Source: Blepharisma stoltei (Eukaryota; Ciliophora; Heterotrichea; Heterotrichida; Blepharismidae). From it: DNA of 64,000 nt. The DNA lies in NCBI GenBank assembly GCA_914767885.1, contig CAJZBQ010000027.1, positions 186,001 to 250,000 of the forward strand. Direction: 5' to 3'. The notes under the pieces are model-generated. The model saw only the letters and a program-made list of their open reading frames with translations, did not search any database and was not told where the DNA came from. The position numbers and the translations under genes are program-made. Positions within the stretch are counted from its first letter, which is position 1; each line of letters starts with the position of its first letter. This document shows, one piece after another, positions 20,725-32,041 of this stretch.

Positions 20725-23700
20725 TTAAATATATGAATATCTTCTTTGGTGAAATCGTTCTTGTGGATAAACAGCTGCCGAAATTAAAGGTCTATCAGTA
20801 AAAATATCAACATCTGCTGTCAAAGTCCTTAAGAATATATATTTTTTGTTTTTAGAGAGAGTGTTAATGATTCCAAAATCATGCTTTTCGAAAGCTTCAG
20901 TTATTTTTTGGAGAAATTCTGTCACACTTGATACTATTGACAATTCTTCATTCGAAGATATAGTTTTCCAAAAATGCATACCAAGTATAGTAAAAAACTC
21001 AAGAAAATCAGTAAAATCCAGCATGAAATCGCTATCACTAATATAATTAGTATCACTAACTCCCCCTCCGTGAGTGAACAAAAAAATTTTGCTCACTCAC
21101 GGAGGGGGTTAATTTTTTTTTTTTAAAAAAATTTTATATATAAATTTTATAAAAAAAATTTGTTTTCGAAATTTAAAAAAATCCTAATTCGCAAAAATTG
21201 GAAAGCAAATATTAATTTAATTTATAAAATTTATTTTTTAAAAACCAATTCGTTTAAAATTAAACAGAATTAGCTCTAGATTTCATTATAATAATTATCA
21301 TTTATATATCAATTTTTTTTCTCATAAAAAATTTTTCTATTAAAAAAATTTTTGTTCACTCACGGAGGGTGGATTTTTGGGCAAAAAATAGCGATTTTTC
21401 TAATGGTTTTGTTCACTCACGGAGGGGGGGAGTAAGAAAGATCCCGCTTGATTTTATAAGCAATCCAGAGTACAAGCTAAATGCTGTTAGTTTATCAATT
21501 TCATATGTATCCTTTACAGGTCTTGAAAATGGGAGAATATTATGTTTATAAGCTAACCCAGTATTTTTCAAATTTTTTAAAACGTTAGGCCGAATATTCA
21601 GATTTTCAGGTTTCCTTACCAATGATGTAGGGAAATATATCGAGCCTCTTTTCGGCCTTTTTAGTTTATTTTTTGGATAATTCGTATCTGATTTAATTTC
21701 AGATATTTTTCTCAGCTCAGGTGAAGCATTAATAAGTTCGATCTCAATGTCCTCTTCCTCTTCATATTCTATATGATTCAGCCCTTTTAAAATCCCAAAC
21801 TGTTCCAGCAGCTTTAAAAGCTTTGGCAGCTCAACTTTTCTATGTCTATCATTTAAATCTCCTTTTACTTGTTTACTTTCAATTTTTGTCATGCTGCTAT
21901 TAAACATTAAATAAAGTTGAGGGGTGAAATGTTTCATAATTTCTATAATATGGAGGTCTTTTAATAATTCTATATAATACATTCCTTGTGATATTCTTGC
22001 TCCAGGTTTAAGGTAAAGCTTATAAAAGAGCTCAAATTTTTGATGGAGTTTCATATTTGTTAAAGATGAAAATCGTGGGTGTGAGTGGACAAGTCTGATA
22101 AGGGCCTCGATAAAGTTTGAAAGAGAAAGACGATAGATTTCTTTGAAATTATATGATCGAGTAAGATGATGAAGTCAGCTTTTTGAGGCTTCTTGGGCTT
22201 TAGATTTTATGTGAGAAAAGGCGACGTAAAATATTTTAACTGCGTCTAAAGTGTCAAATCTTCCACTAAGCACCATAGAATCACTTAGCAGCCTAATAAA
22301 ACTTACTAAATTCATAGTCAAGACATCTCTGGCCACCTTCATTGACTCTATATTATAACTCAAAAAAATTTTCCTCAGCCTTCTTTTATGCTTATAAAGA
22401 GTCTTATACAAATTAAGCCTCTCCGCAACTTCTTCCTCAAACGCGTATTTGCTATCACTTGTAGGGTCATTTTCAGATTTAAAATAAGTAAAAAATGACA
22501 ACCTTTCTTGTGAAAATTTTGAGTCAAGAATATCATCAATATCAAATCTGCTATCAGCAATTTCAGGCATTTTCCATTGGATATACTCAATTTCATCATA
22601 CTTATTCCTAGTACTCGTTAAACAAGTATGTGGAAGATCTCTTGTTTCTGTTATCAAAAATGGGTCAAGATTAAGCAGTCTTAAATTACAAGCAAGCTTA
22701 ATTTCTGTTTCTTGGGGTGCTAGCTCAACAGATTTCAATATTTCAGGCATCACTGATACTGATTTCATATTTTTCTTGTGTATGCTTATTTCTTTCATTT
22801 CAATTATCCCTGCTACTGAAGGCTTTCTTGACTTTATAGAAGGCAAGCTTGCCTTGCTCTGAGCTCTAGCAATAGTAAGGGTAGGTGATGTAGAAGTTGA
22901 CGAGTAATTTTGCATTATCCCTTTAAAAACAAGTGATGATATTTTTTCATTGATTTCTCTGGTGCTTCCTGTGATTGTGATTTTTGTGTTTTCGTCTCAG
23001 CTTTCTTTTTCTATATCATGAGGAGCAATACAATCGATATTTGACGAAATTTCGAGCTTAAACCTAAGATTCCGAAAAGCATCAAGCATGTATCTATAGT
23101 GTTTCTTTTCTAGCTCTCTTATAGAAAAAATATCATCTGAAGGCTTGCCGACTTGGACATATTTATCAACAGATTCTGATCTAGGGGAAAAGGTGTTATA
23201 GAGGGTTCTTCCTGGGATTTCGTCCATTGAATAAGCCATAAGTTGAGTCGAACTGCCAACGGTTCCTATAGCATTTCTTTCTTCAGTAGGAGACAGCCTA
23301 CCTTCAATTACGCTTAAAAGCTCATCAATATCTTCTAAATAATTCATCTGGGCATTGCTTTCTTTGATTAAATCGTCCAGTGCGTCTTGCATGTCTCATA
23401 CCATTTTATCCATATCTTGCTGTTTTTCTTTCAGTTCATGGATTTTTGCAGGTTTTAATTTACGAGACGCATCTTTATCGTCTTTGAGATCCAACTCCCA
23501 CTCCGTGAGCGATCAAATAATTGGAAAAAATCCCTATTTTTTACCCAAAACCCCACCCTCTGTAAGCTAGCAAAAATTTTTTTAATATAAAAATATTTTG
23601 ATATATAAATAATAATTATTATAAGGAAATCTCTCTAGTTAATTCTATTTAATTTTAAAACAGCTAGCATTTTAAACATAAATTTTACAAATTAAATTAA

Positions 23701-24013
23701 TATTTGCTTTCCAATCATTTTGATTTCGAAAAAAAAAATACTATAGTGCCTTGCTATAATTTTAGGAGGCCTCTGGCGTGTGGAGATTACTCTACATGCC
23801 AGAGGCCTCCCAAAAATTATAGCAAGGCGCTATATTAGATTTTTTAAAAAAAAAATTAACCCCTATAATGAAAAACAAAATTTTTTGTTCACTCACGGAG
23901 CGGGGAAGTAATCGAAAAACTTTGCCATCAGGATGAATGTCGCCTACTCCTCTTAAAGCTTCTTCTAATGTTATGAATTCATAATCAGGTGAATGGAATT
24001 CTAATTTATTCAA
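20725..24013 (-). CDS. Unknown 831-residue protein split by two IESs
   Basis: I do not recognise this gene. It begins MNKLEFHSPDYEFITLEEAL at 24013 and ends YSYI at 20725. Removing 417 bp (23492-23908) and 376 bp (21058-21433) gives 2496 coding bp, a multiple of three with only TGA (Trp) codons in the way. The N-terminal third is helical with coil potential (MQDALDDLIKESNAQM). The middle is Ser-rich (SSTSTSPTLTIARAQSKASL) and the C-terminal half all-helical. No transmembrane segment. Likely a large cytoplasmic or scaffold protein, but that is a guess. Confidence 0.75.
21058..21433. mobile_element. TA-bounded IES, CTCCGTGAG family (376 bp)
   Basis: Starts with the hairpin CCCCCTCCGTGAGTGAAC / GCTCACTCACGGAGGGGG and ends with two direct copies of GTTCACTCACGGAGG about 50 bp apart, then GGGGGGAGTA. 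The interior is AT-rich. A close relative lies at 59070-59464 with extended near-identity through the interior. Removal joins TTTCTT to AGTGAT of the host gene in frame. Confidence 0.85.
23492..23908. mobile_element. IES, CTCCGTGAG family, one TTG boundary (417 bp)
   Basis: Terminal repeats CTCCCACTCCGTGAGCGA (left) and TTCACTCACGGAGCGGGGAA (right). On the gene strand the flanks are TTA at one end and TTG at the other, so one end lacks the expected TA. Either Leu codon keeps the frame. A nested palindrome lies inside (23743-23833). Confidence 0.8.
23743..23833. repeat. Nested palindrome inside IES
   Basis: Fold-back of about 90 bp with arms TATAGTGCCTTGCTATAATT...GAGGCCTCTGGC and the mirror GCCAGAGGCCTCCC...TATAGCAAGGCGCTATA, around a loop of about 20 bp. 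TA lies at both ends, suggesting a small MITE that inserted into the older element. Confidence 0.75.
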
Positions 24014-24340
24014 AAGTTCTTTGATATTCTAATTAAAAATTACTCTCATTTTGTGGGAGAATTGACGGTTTTGTTTTAGTCAAGTCGATCGTAAATTGTT
24101 TACACTTGGCAAATTAGGTAAAGTTTTCATCCTAGGTAGTTGATTTTCTCGATACATTTACAAATAAAATGCTGATTTAATTATTTTTAAATAATTACTA
24201 AGTTTTCTAATAAATTGCAAGCTTTAAAAATTATTTCCTCAAAACTCATATAATAAATATGTGCTTTAAGTTTATTTACTAATTGCGGAAATGTTAGCAT
24301 ACTAAGCTGTTAATTTAATCTTATTTAGCAATACATAAAT

Positions 24341-25969
24341 ATGGAATATCAGAAAAGACTTGACGACGAAGTTTTAGTCTGTGAAAGCGTCGACTTTGAC
24401 AATACAACGCGTCGGCCCACCTTATCAACCCAACCTGACGAAGTCAAATACAAATCTTGATCGAAAATGTTCAAAAAAAACTCTGACTATATGCAAGAAT
24501 ACGATACTTACCAAATCGAATTTAGGCTGTCTCAAGCTATAAAGGCCAATATAATACATTTCACACACTTATTTCTTGGCCCTTTTTCTCTTCCGATTCT
24601 TTATCTTCTGTTCGGGAGGTATTTAATGAGAAACATGATGTTTAAACTACATATTATGTACTTCACAGGAGAACTGCCTCAGTTTATATGACTGATATTT
24701 TCTATTGCTTTTGTTTCTGAGCAGCCTGAAAGGCTGCATGACTATGGAGCTTTTATATCAGCGACATTAGGAGTGGTAGCATTAAAAACAATGCTTATAT
24801 CTAGCAAATATGGATATTTTACACAGAAGCATTGAAAGGAGCTTGGAGCTAGGGATATGCCTTCGTTAGGAATTAGATCTCATCTTTTGCTCTGGGTATG
24901 ACTGATTATACCAGCAAGAGTAGCTGAAAGAGAAATCATTAACTCATATAGAAGATTTAATATGAACCCAGCATTATTATTTATAGTTTTGAAGAGGCCA
25001 TTACCTGACGAATGCTACAGCATAATAAACTCTTTTATGCCTCCAGACCCTAATTACATCCCACTTGCTACTGGAGAATGTCGGATGTCAAATTTATCAA
25101 TATCTCGGCTTCTTTTTGCAAGAATCAGAAAAAATGCTAGTCTCACTCCTATGATTTTGGTTGTTTTATGTGCAGGATTATATGGGCTTATTCCGCATCT
25201 TATTATGTTTGGACAAAAACATTTAACTTATTTTGAAGGGGGATGGCTTACATATTTTTTTCTTGTTACGTCGACCTTACTTTGTTGGTTTGTTTCATTT
25301 GCTTTTATATCATATATATATGTAGGTATATATGATTTTAATAGAAAAAGACTATTGATGAAAGAATGCACTTCACTGATTTCTGAAGGCTATGAAGAGT
25401 CTTTAAATTTATTAAGCCAAGATAAGAGTAATCCTGCAAAGCTGGATTTTACAGATCATTTTTCAATTATCTCGTGGTATTATTTAAGAAGAAGTTTTAT
25501 GGATTTTGGGAAAGGATTTACATTGAGAATTCATTTATATACGTCGCTTGTGACTCCTTTGTGTGGCATTTTAATAGTGCTTTTAGCATTACAGTCACTT
25601 AATCTCATAGACCTCGTTCAATATTTATTAATTTTTACTCCAGAAATTGCCTTAACTTTCATGGTTCTCTTTGTCATTACTTATATGGCGCTAACTGGAG
25701 TTTTATTGAATAATCATTTTGCAACTCACCGAGATATTTTGTGAGAAAAAATAAGTAAAATAAGGAAGAAGATTTATGAGAAAAAGGGAAAAGAAAATTT
25801 ATTAGATTCTATTGGGAGTATTGAATTTGTAGTAAATATGCTGTATCAAGATGAAGCATTAAGACCAGTTACGGTTATGGGTGTAACTGTAAATTCTGGA
25901 GTGATTCTTAAAGTTCTTTCTCTTATCTTTACAGGCGCGATTGCAGTTCTTAAGATAGTTTTTGGATAA
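24341..25969 (+). CDS. Multi-pass membrane protein of unknown family
   Basis: A 542-residue protein, uninterrupted from ATG 24341 to TAA when about six TGA codons are Trp. Strong hydrophobic segments include LFLGPFSLPILYLLFG, TPMILVVLCAGLYGLIPHLI, LTYFFLVTSTLLCWFVSFAF, LVTPLCGILIVLLALQSL, IALTFMVLFVITYMALTGV and a C-terminal VILKVLSLIFTGAIAVLKIV. No signal peptide, so it is probably an integral membrane protein of an internal or plasma membrane. The cytoplasmic N-terminus is charged. I do not recognise a family signature. Confidence 0.8.
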
Positions 25970-26093
25970 ATATTTAATAGATACGATATTAATTCTAAAT
26001 AAAATGTAATAAATTATTTCTGAAAATAAACTTATTAAAAATTAATATATGGAAATTTTAAAAATAAACTTTTTAATTAAATTCGCAAAATTA

Positions 26094-27422
26094 ATGAATT
26101 CATCTTTTGTGTCAATCCCCAGACGAAAGGTCGAAATAATACGAAGCAGAAGTGTAATCAACATCAATAAATGCAACTGAAATCCGAACCCAAACACGCT
26201 TTCTGTGCTATACCAGCACTGGCAAAAATTGCCAACCACTTCAAAGCTAGAGTACACTAATTTAAAAAAAATATTTACTGAAGAAAGGCTTAAAATTCGG
26301 GAGGCCATCAGAAATCATGACAAGCTGAATAAAACACTTCCAAGCCTTCCAAAAAAAAACAATAAAAAAAATTTGAAAAGCTCATCTCAAATCCTCGATT
26401 TAATGGAAAAATTAAGAAAATCAAAAGAACTCAAAGAAAAAGAGAAACAAAAAAAATTAACTACTCCATTTTTGCATTTCGCAAAAGCACTAGGGGAATC
26501 TTGTACACAAAATGTGCTATTTAGCAGCAGCAGAACTAATAAATTTGGGATACTTCTTAACTTCCCCCTTTGTGAGTGAGAAAATATTTTTTACTCATTT
26601 CACGGAATTTATTGATAAAAAATTTTAAAAATATTATTATTAAATCTTTTAAAGAGGTAAATAAGCACTTCACTTGTTTTTTAATCAATTAGAAATATAA
26701 AAGCGTAATTTTTAAAAAAATTAATATAATAAGTTAATGATACTTTATTGTTATTGTTCTCTTTATATTATTATAAAAAAGAATTATATCAAAAATTCTT
26801 TTTGCTTTTGTCCAACACATGCAATGATTTTGCTCGCGCTCTTAAGGGTAAGAAAACTATTATAGAGCGCTCTATTATCCCTGATGAGCCTTTTAAAGAA
26901 ATTATTGATGCAGAGATTGACATGTTTTCACATATACCTATAAAAGACGAATTAACTTTATTAACCCGCATTGGCGAACTGTTTATATCTGATTTAAATT
27001 CCGCTTCAAATGTAACCTTATTGAAAAGACATGAAATAAAATCTATTTTAAGCATCGGAACAAATAATCAGCCAATAAGGTACCCATTTATAGAAAGTTA
27101 CCATACTGTAAATATTGTTGATAATGACTCAGCTGTGGAAAATTTTAATGAGTCTATCCATGCATTTTTTAAAATAATTGATGAATGCTTGACAAAAGGT
27201 AACTTGCTTGTCCATTGCTATTATGGTATCAGCAGATCATGTGCAGTTGCAGCTGTATATTTGATGAAAAAATTCCAAATCTCTTTGGCAAAAGCAATTA
27301 CTGTTGTCCATTTGGGAAGGAAAAGCTTAAAAATTTCTCCTTTATTAGAAAAAAAGCTGCTGGATTTTGAGAAATGGCAATCGCATAGAAAAGTGAAACA
27401 AAGCTTGCAATACAACTTATAA
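26094..27422 (+). CDS. Dual-specificity phosphatase with N-terminal extension, split by IES
   Basis: The C-terminal 180 residues are a dual-specificity/tyrosine phosphatase domain with the P-loop HCYYGISRS (catalytic Cys, Arg) after LVHCYYG, the general-acid Asp region NIVDNDS, and the VYLMKK and VHLGRKS helices. The phosphatase frame has no ATG. A separate frame from ATG 26094 (MNSSFVSIPRRKVEIIRSRS...) is open as far as CTT at 26558. Removing a TA-bounded 177 bp segment (26560-26736) joins them as GILLNDTLLLL and gives 383 residues, a multiple of three. The N-terminal part is basic and helical. The domain is certain, the fusion inferred. Confidence 0.75.
26560..26736. mobile_element. Putative IES (177 bp)
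   Basis: Left end TAACTTCCCCCTTTGTGAGTG resembles the CTCCGTGAG family. The right end is only weakly complementary (AAGTTA). It contains a short internal inverted copy (GTGAGTGAGAAAA / TTTTTACTCATTTCAC). Deletion fuses two frames of the phosphatase gene. Confidence 0.5.
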
Positions 27423-27497
27423 CAAGCTTAAAATAAATAATTATATTTTTATTATAGTTTAATTAGATTCCCTCCATTTTGGGATTTTAAGTCTATA

Positions 27498-30400
27498 ATG
27501 TTAAAAAGACCGCCAGAGATGCCAAGCGAAAAGCCCAACAAAAAGAGAAAAGTAGTAACTTCCCCTACCCCTTTAAATTGGAACAAAAAATCCTGTTTCA
27601 ATTTAAAGTGGTGCTATTTTTTTTTAAAAATAATTATATTTAATTTTTCTGTATAAAAACAATTTTTTAAATAATTAATTAAATTGTTGCATTGTTAAAA
27701 GTCGGCTGAGGATTTCCCCCTCTGCAAGCTCTACAACTCTTGAGAAGCTACCGACTGACGCCGACTGCCTCGCCTGGCTTCACCATGCCTGACTTGCTCC
27801 TGGGACGTCCGTTCGCTATGGGCCTAGAGCCTGGAGTAACATCTACTTTCAAGCTGAGCACCTAGTGTCTTGAGGGTCCCTAATATGTGTAGGGGAACGA
27901 TGGCTGACCGTGCTGATACAACTCTATGTCAGAAGAAAAATACCACATCCAAGATATTATACCCTCTGGTGGGAGAAAAACTTCTGCTCGAATGCATTTA
28001 AGGATACATGCTGTTTCTCGACTTGGTTCCTTGCCTGAGGTGTTGCGTCAAGAGAGTTAAAGTGGTCGGCTCCGCCATATTAATGTATTATGAAGAATTA
28101 ATTCAAAATTAATGAATTATTTAAATAATATTCTATTTGCACTTTTTCTATTAAGTTAGGTCAATAAAAATTAGTATTTTATTGAAAAAAAAATTGCTCA
28201 ATTTAAAGGGAGGTTAAAGTACCCAAAAAATGGAAATTTTACCAATATTTTTGTTCCAATTAAAAAGCGGGAGAGGGAGTAAGCAATTTGCTTATAACCC
28301 AATTCTTCAAAGCTCCAAAATCTGAAAATGAAATACCAATGAATGAAAAGCCTAAAATCTTGGAAACCCAGTTCTCAAGTAAAGCTCCTTTTAAACCATC
28401 TCCTATTGTGGAGTCTCAGAAAACAAAGCATGAAAATTGAACTCAAATGCTGACACCTGAAGAAAAATTGACTCAGTCAAAAATTGAGCATGAGCCAGAT
28501 GATGAGTTTTATTTGAATTTTTTTAGAAGCATTTTTGATGTCCTTAAACTATATGGGGATATTTTGGTAAATCACGAAGAAATAAAAATTCTTGATGAAT
28601 TTGAAAATTTAACTGAGCAGGCGAAGATTATGTATGTTAGGCTTTTTATGAGAAAAAAGGCATGGGTGGATTTTAACAATTTGGAATATAAAAAGATCAC
28701 AAACCAGCTTGAAGCAAGCCAAGAGCTTGTAGGAGTTGGCCTCGCGCGATCATCAGTTAATTAAGATTATTGAAATGTTTACTGTCGGCATTTATCCCAC
28801 CTTGCTTAGCTGGGTGGTCCGCAGCCCATCCTTCGGAATACGCTCGTATCACCTTGATATTCCCATCTGAGAGATTGCCGATTTTTGTGTCAACATTGGT
28901 TGCCTTCCAAAAAATTCAAAAATTGAACATCCGATGAGTGCTGTGATGAAACGCTCAGCATTGTGTGGAGAAAAACCGAATGGCCTAGGAATCCTAGGCA
29001 GTGCTGTGACTTCCTAATCTAGCACTGTGCTCTGTCTCCCCACGTGAATGCAGACCAACCCTGATATGAACTTGGCTAGTCACCTAGCGTTCCAGCCCTA
29101 TCAAATATGCCAAAACCTGTCAAGATCCACCTACTTATCGCCTTTCTCTTTTTTCTTAGGTTCCGCCACTCAAATTTGCCTGGGCTACCGAAATCGAGAA
29201 AAAGTCTTTCGCCATATCATTTTTAATATATATCCTCTTGCGATCATCCAGGACTGCTTTTTTATGTGAAGACGTTCAGTTTACCTACGAGTTTCTTTCA
29301 TCTTTAAACAAAGACCTTCTTTCAAAGCTAGAATCCCATTTGCGAAGCTTAATCTCAATCCTTAACCAAGATGACCACATTTCCCAGCCTCTTCCCCCTC
29401 TTGAAAAATATTTTCAAAACCCTTTATACATGGCATCCAGAAAATCGTCTCTTCCTGAGGTTCATGAGCTGTCCTTTGCCATAACCAAGTTAGCTGAAAC
29501 CAAGCCTTCTCCAAAGCGGCATTTCGTAGAGCTCGTATTAGAACAGCTCAGATACTTAAATGACTTAAAATCTGACGTCATAATTTCATTAAAAGTAGAA
29601 TCCATTGCAAACCAAACGCATTCTCCTTATGATTCATGACTAAGCTGTGTGATCCCACCAGAGTTTCCAGCATTTTTAAGGCTGACTGATTCATCTATCT
29701 CTTTATTTACAAGGCTTCATCACGCATTTTCATTTTATACATGTGAAAACCTTATGCAAGAACTTATAGTCCAAAGGATGAAGCTGCTTAAATATGCTGA
29801 TTTTAGGTGCTATGTGCTAAATAAAACTGAAAATCCTAGCATATTTATGCCTATTTATAAAAACAGAACTGATGCAATAGAAATGGAAGAAGCATTTAGC
29901 TTATATATCGTATTAGAAAAGCTACGAGAACATAGGCTGCCTATAGAAACCAATTATGAGGTTTCTAAAGGTATAGCATTAATAGCACTAAAACGATTTG
30001 GGGTTTATTCATATGGAGATGTAGAAGATTCTCTCGAAATTTTTATGAAAAATTACACAAATGATAGAATTAATGATTGGAAGCTGGAATATGAGAGTTT
30101 ATACCGCTGGTGTAAGGTACTGTATTTATGCATTGAGTTTATTGAGAGGGTAAAAGACTATTCTTTAGCTGTAATAGCACTAATTACTATTTTAAGCCAC
30201 TCTTATTATCAAAATAAACGTGGACATTGGTGGGAAAGATTGATAATTATAACTCGGGCTCATCTAGCTTTGAAATCTCAGTCTACAGACTTAGTTCACT
30301 TAGCTTTGAGCGATCCACTATTGAGATCTGGAAGAAGAATTACATTAGAAAGACAAGCTCAAAGACTAGGAATCCCTCATACAGCTTCAGAGCTGTTTGG

Positions 30401-31100
30401 AAACGAGTATGACTCTTATAATCATCCTCTTTTCCAAGACATCACAACTTATGCAGCCTGCAAAAATGAAGACGGAAGGCCGCTTTTCAAGACAGACTCT
30501 GGGGAATTTTTAGCAGTCGAACAATACGCCCTTTGATGGTACAGTAAAGATGGCTGAAAAGGCTACCATAGTGAAAATCTGATTCTCCCAAGCATTTATG
30601 CTATCTTAATGTGGAAAGCTATTTTTTATGATGAAGTTCCTTATGTGTTCCAAACTCCTTTTCAATCATTTCCATTAGATTATAAATCAGATGAATTTTA
30701 TATCAAAAGAAAACATATGTTTGATTTAGCTTTAAATGAGCTTGAAAATTGTGAAGACCTTTATTTTTATTTTGTAGGGCTATATGAAAAATATTTAAAT
30801 ACAACCTGTGCGTTTATTTCATGGGCTGCTTGTGAGTCCTGGGGAAAGCATAATTTAGGGGTTATAGTAAAAGGTCTTGGGAAAAATGTGCTGAAAAAAA
30901 TATGCGAAACTTTTGCTATGGATTTTAAGCACCATATTCATGGAATGCCTGATCTTGTCTTATGAAGAGGAGAGGAGGTAAAATTTTCTGAAATAAAATC
31001 TACAAATGATAGATTGAGCGACCATCAAAGGTTTTGGATAAAACTGCTGAGTATTTATGGGTGCAAAATTGAGGTATGCCATGTTATTGCTTCTAATTAA
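27498..31100 (+). CDS. FAN1: FAN1 structure-specific nuclease, doubly interrupted
   Basis: Fanconi-associated nuclease 1, a 5'-flap endonuclease/exonuclease for interstrand-crosslink repair. Removing an IES (27558-28281, 724 bp) and a retroposon-like insertion (494 bp, 28755-29248) leaves 2385 bp, 794 residues. The N-terminus has an NLS-like NKKRKV and then NLLITQFF, a PIP-box-like motif. RLFMRKKAWVDFNNLEYKKI matches the FAN1 central domain. The C-terminal VRR-NUC domain shows GMPDLVLW...FSEIKSTNDRLSDHQ, with the PD-(D/E)xK residues present. TGA=Trp occurs repeatedly, for example in DLVLWRGEE. No ubiquitin-binding zinc finger is seen at the N-terminus. Confidence 0.92.
27558..28281. mobile_element. 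TA-bounded IES, CCCCTTTAAATTG family (724 bp), with nested insertion
   Basis: Left end ACTTCCCCTACCCCTTTAAATTGGAACAAAAA. The right end holds two inverted copies of the terminal motif (TTTAAAGGGAGG and CCAATTAAAAAGCGGGAG) separated by TACCCAAAAAATGGAAATTT, then GGGAGTA. Deletion joins GTA GTA to AGC AAT in the FAN1 frame. A GC-rich insertion lies inside (27676-28129). Confidence 0.88.
27676..28129. mobile_element. GC-rich insertion nested in the FAN1 IES
   Basis: A GC-rich, non-coding stretch (core about 27700-28080) abruptly placed within the AT-rich IES. TTTAAATAAT occurs on both sides (27666-27675 and 28120-28129), a possible target duplication. No inverted repeats. It resembles the GC-rich insertions that lie directly in genes, but here eliminating the IES would remove it. 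Confidence 0.5.
28755..29248 (-). mobile_element. Retroposon-like insertion in FAN1
   Basis: A 494 bp unit between imperfect direct repeats CCTCGCGCGATCATCAG (about 28740) and CCTCTTGCGATCATCCAG (about 29234). The left copy is followed by an AT tail (TTAATTAAGATTATTG). The interior is GC-rich with no inverted repeats. Collapsing the repeat gives LARSSRTAFLCED and reopens the FAN1 frame. Neither repeat copy contains TA. Confidence 0.65.
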
Positions 31101-31111
31101 TTTATAATTTA

Positions 31112-31714
31112 CTATTTTCTCCAAACTTCGAGTTTATTAAGCAGCAATTTATTGCCGAATTGGATAGCATCAGTTAGTTTTAGAATTCTATTGTCCCCCC
31201 CTTCCCATTTAACATAATGCCCTCTTACTACCGCGTATTTATATTCTATATCTTTAGATTTTTGGTCCAAGGATATAGTGGTTTTCCAAATGCTACCAGG
31301 AGTCCATTCAAGGCTTACGGCTTTGTCAGATCTCCAGTTTCCAATAAGTTCATGGCCACCCAATATAATGAGTCTTTCTCCGTATGAAGTGTTATAGTGT
31401 ATACTCATAACTACATCTACTGTTTGGCCTTTGGCTGCTTCTTTTTCTCGTCTTATAGCTTCTTCAAGAGCTTCATCATATATTGCAAGCTTTTTAAGCT
31501 CATTTAGCTCATTAATTAATTCATTTTTTGATTTTTTATTTCTTTTTTTATCAGATGCAAGAACTTGGGATTTATGATTTTTAATATCTTCAATTTTTGT
31601 GGACGATGTGCTTTCAGACGGTTTCTTTATCTTAGACTCAAAGCTGCAGGGGCATGAGCTTTTAAAAACAGAATCGGTATCTTTTGATATAAAATTATGT
31701 CCTTTATCGACCAT
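31112..31714 (-). CDS. CBM20 starch/glycogen-binding protein
   Basis: A 200-residue protein with a C-terminal CBM20 domain: VDVVMSIHYNTSYGERLIIL, GHELIGNWRSDKAVSLEWTP, IWKTTISL, IEYKYAVVRGHYVKWEGGDN. It includes the tryptophans typical of the starch-binding sites. The N-terminal half is disordered and charged, with a coil-like KNELINELNELKKLAIYDEALEE. No catalytic domain. It probably tethers a partner or recognises glycogen/paraglycogen granules, which heterotrichs store. It ends 12 bp from the convergent FAN1 stop. Confidence 0.85.
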   Translation of the reverse strand: MVDKGHNFISKDTDSVFKSSCPCSFESKIKKPSESTSSTKIEDIKNHKSQVLASDKKRNKKSKNELINELNELKKLAIYDEALEEAIRREKEAAKGQTVDVVMSIHYNTSYGERLIILGGHELIGNWRSDKAVSLEWTPGSIWKTTISLDQKSKDIEYKYAVVRGHYVKWEGGDNRILKLTDAIQFGNKLLLNKLEVWRK

Positions 31715-32041
31715 ATTAGCTTTATTTAATTAAATTTAATACTTTAAAAATTAAATGGCTTAGCATGAGAGGGTTAATTATTTTACCGCTGTTCAAAAAA
31801 AACCCTTCAATAGCGTCGGCTATAATCAGTACAGCAGATCCATTTCAGCAGACTATAAAAATAAAGGCAAGAACCATCAAACAGCAAAAAACTTATACCA
31901 ATAGTTTGCAAAAGCTATATCTCTTTCCTAATATGAAATTTAGTACTGTAAAAATATTATTGATTTAATTGTCTATATTTTCTGAAAATTCTTATCTTAA
32001 TCTGAGGGAAAGTTCTGTTAAAAATTTTATTTTAAATATAA

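Noticed and set aside
26840-26870. 18-nt GT..AG intron in the phosphatase gene
   Set aside because: The frame is already open through it and the size does not fit the 15-nt class.
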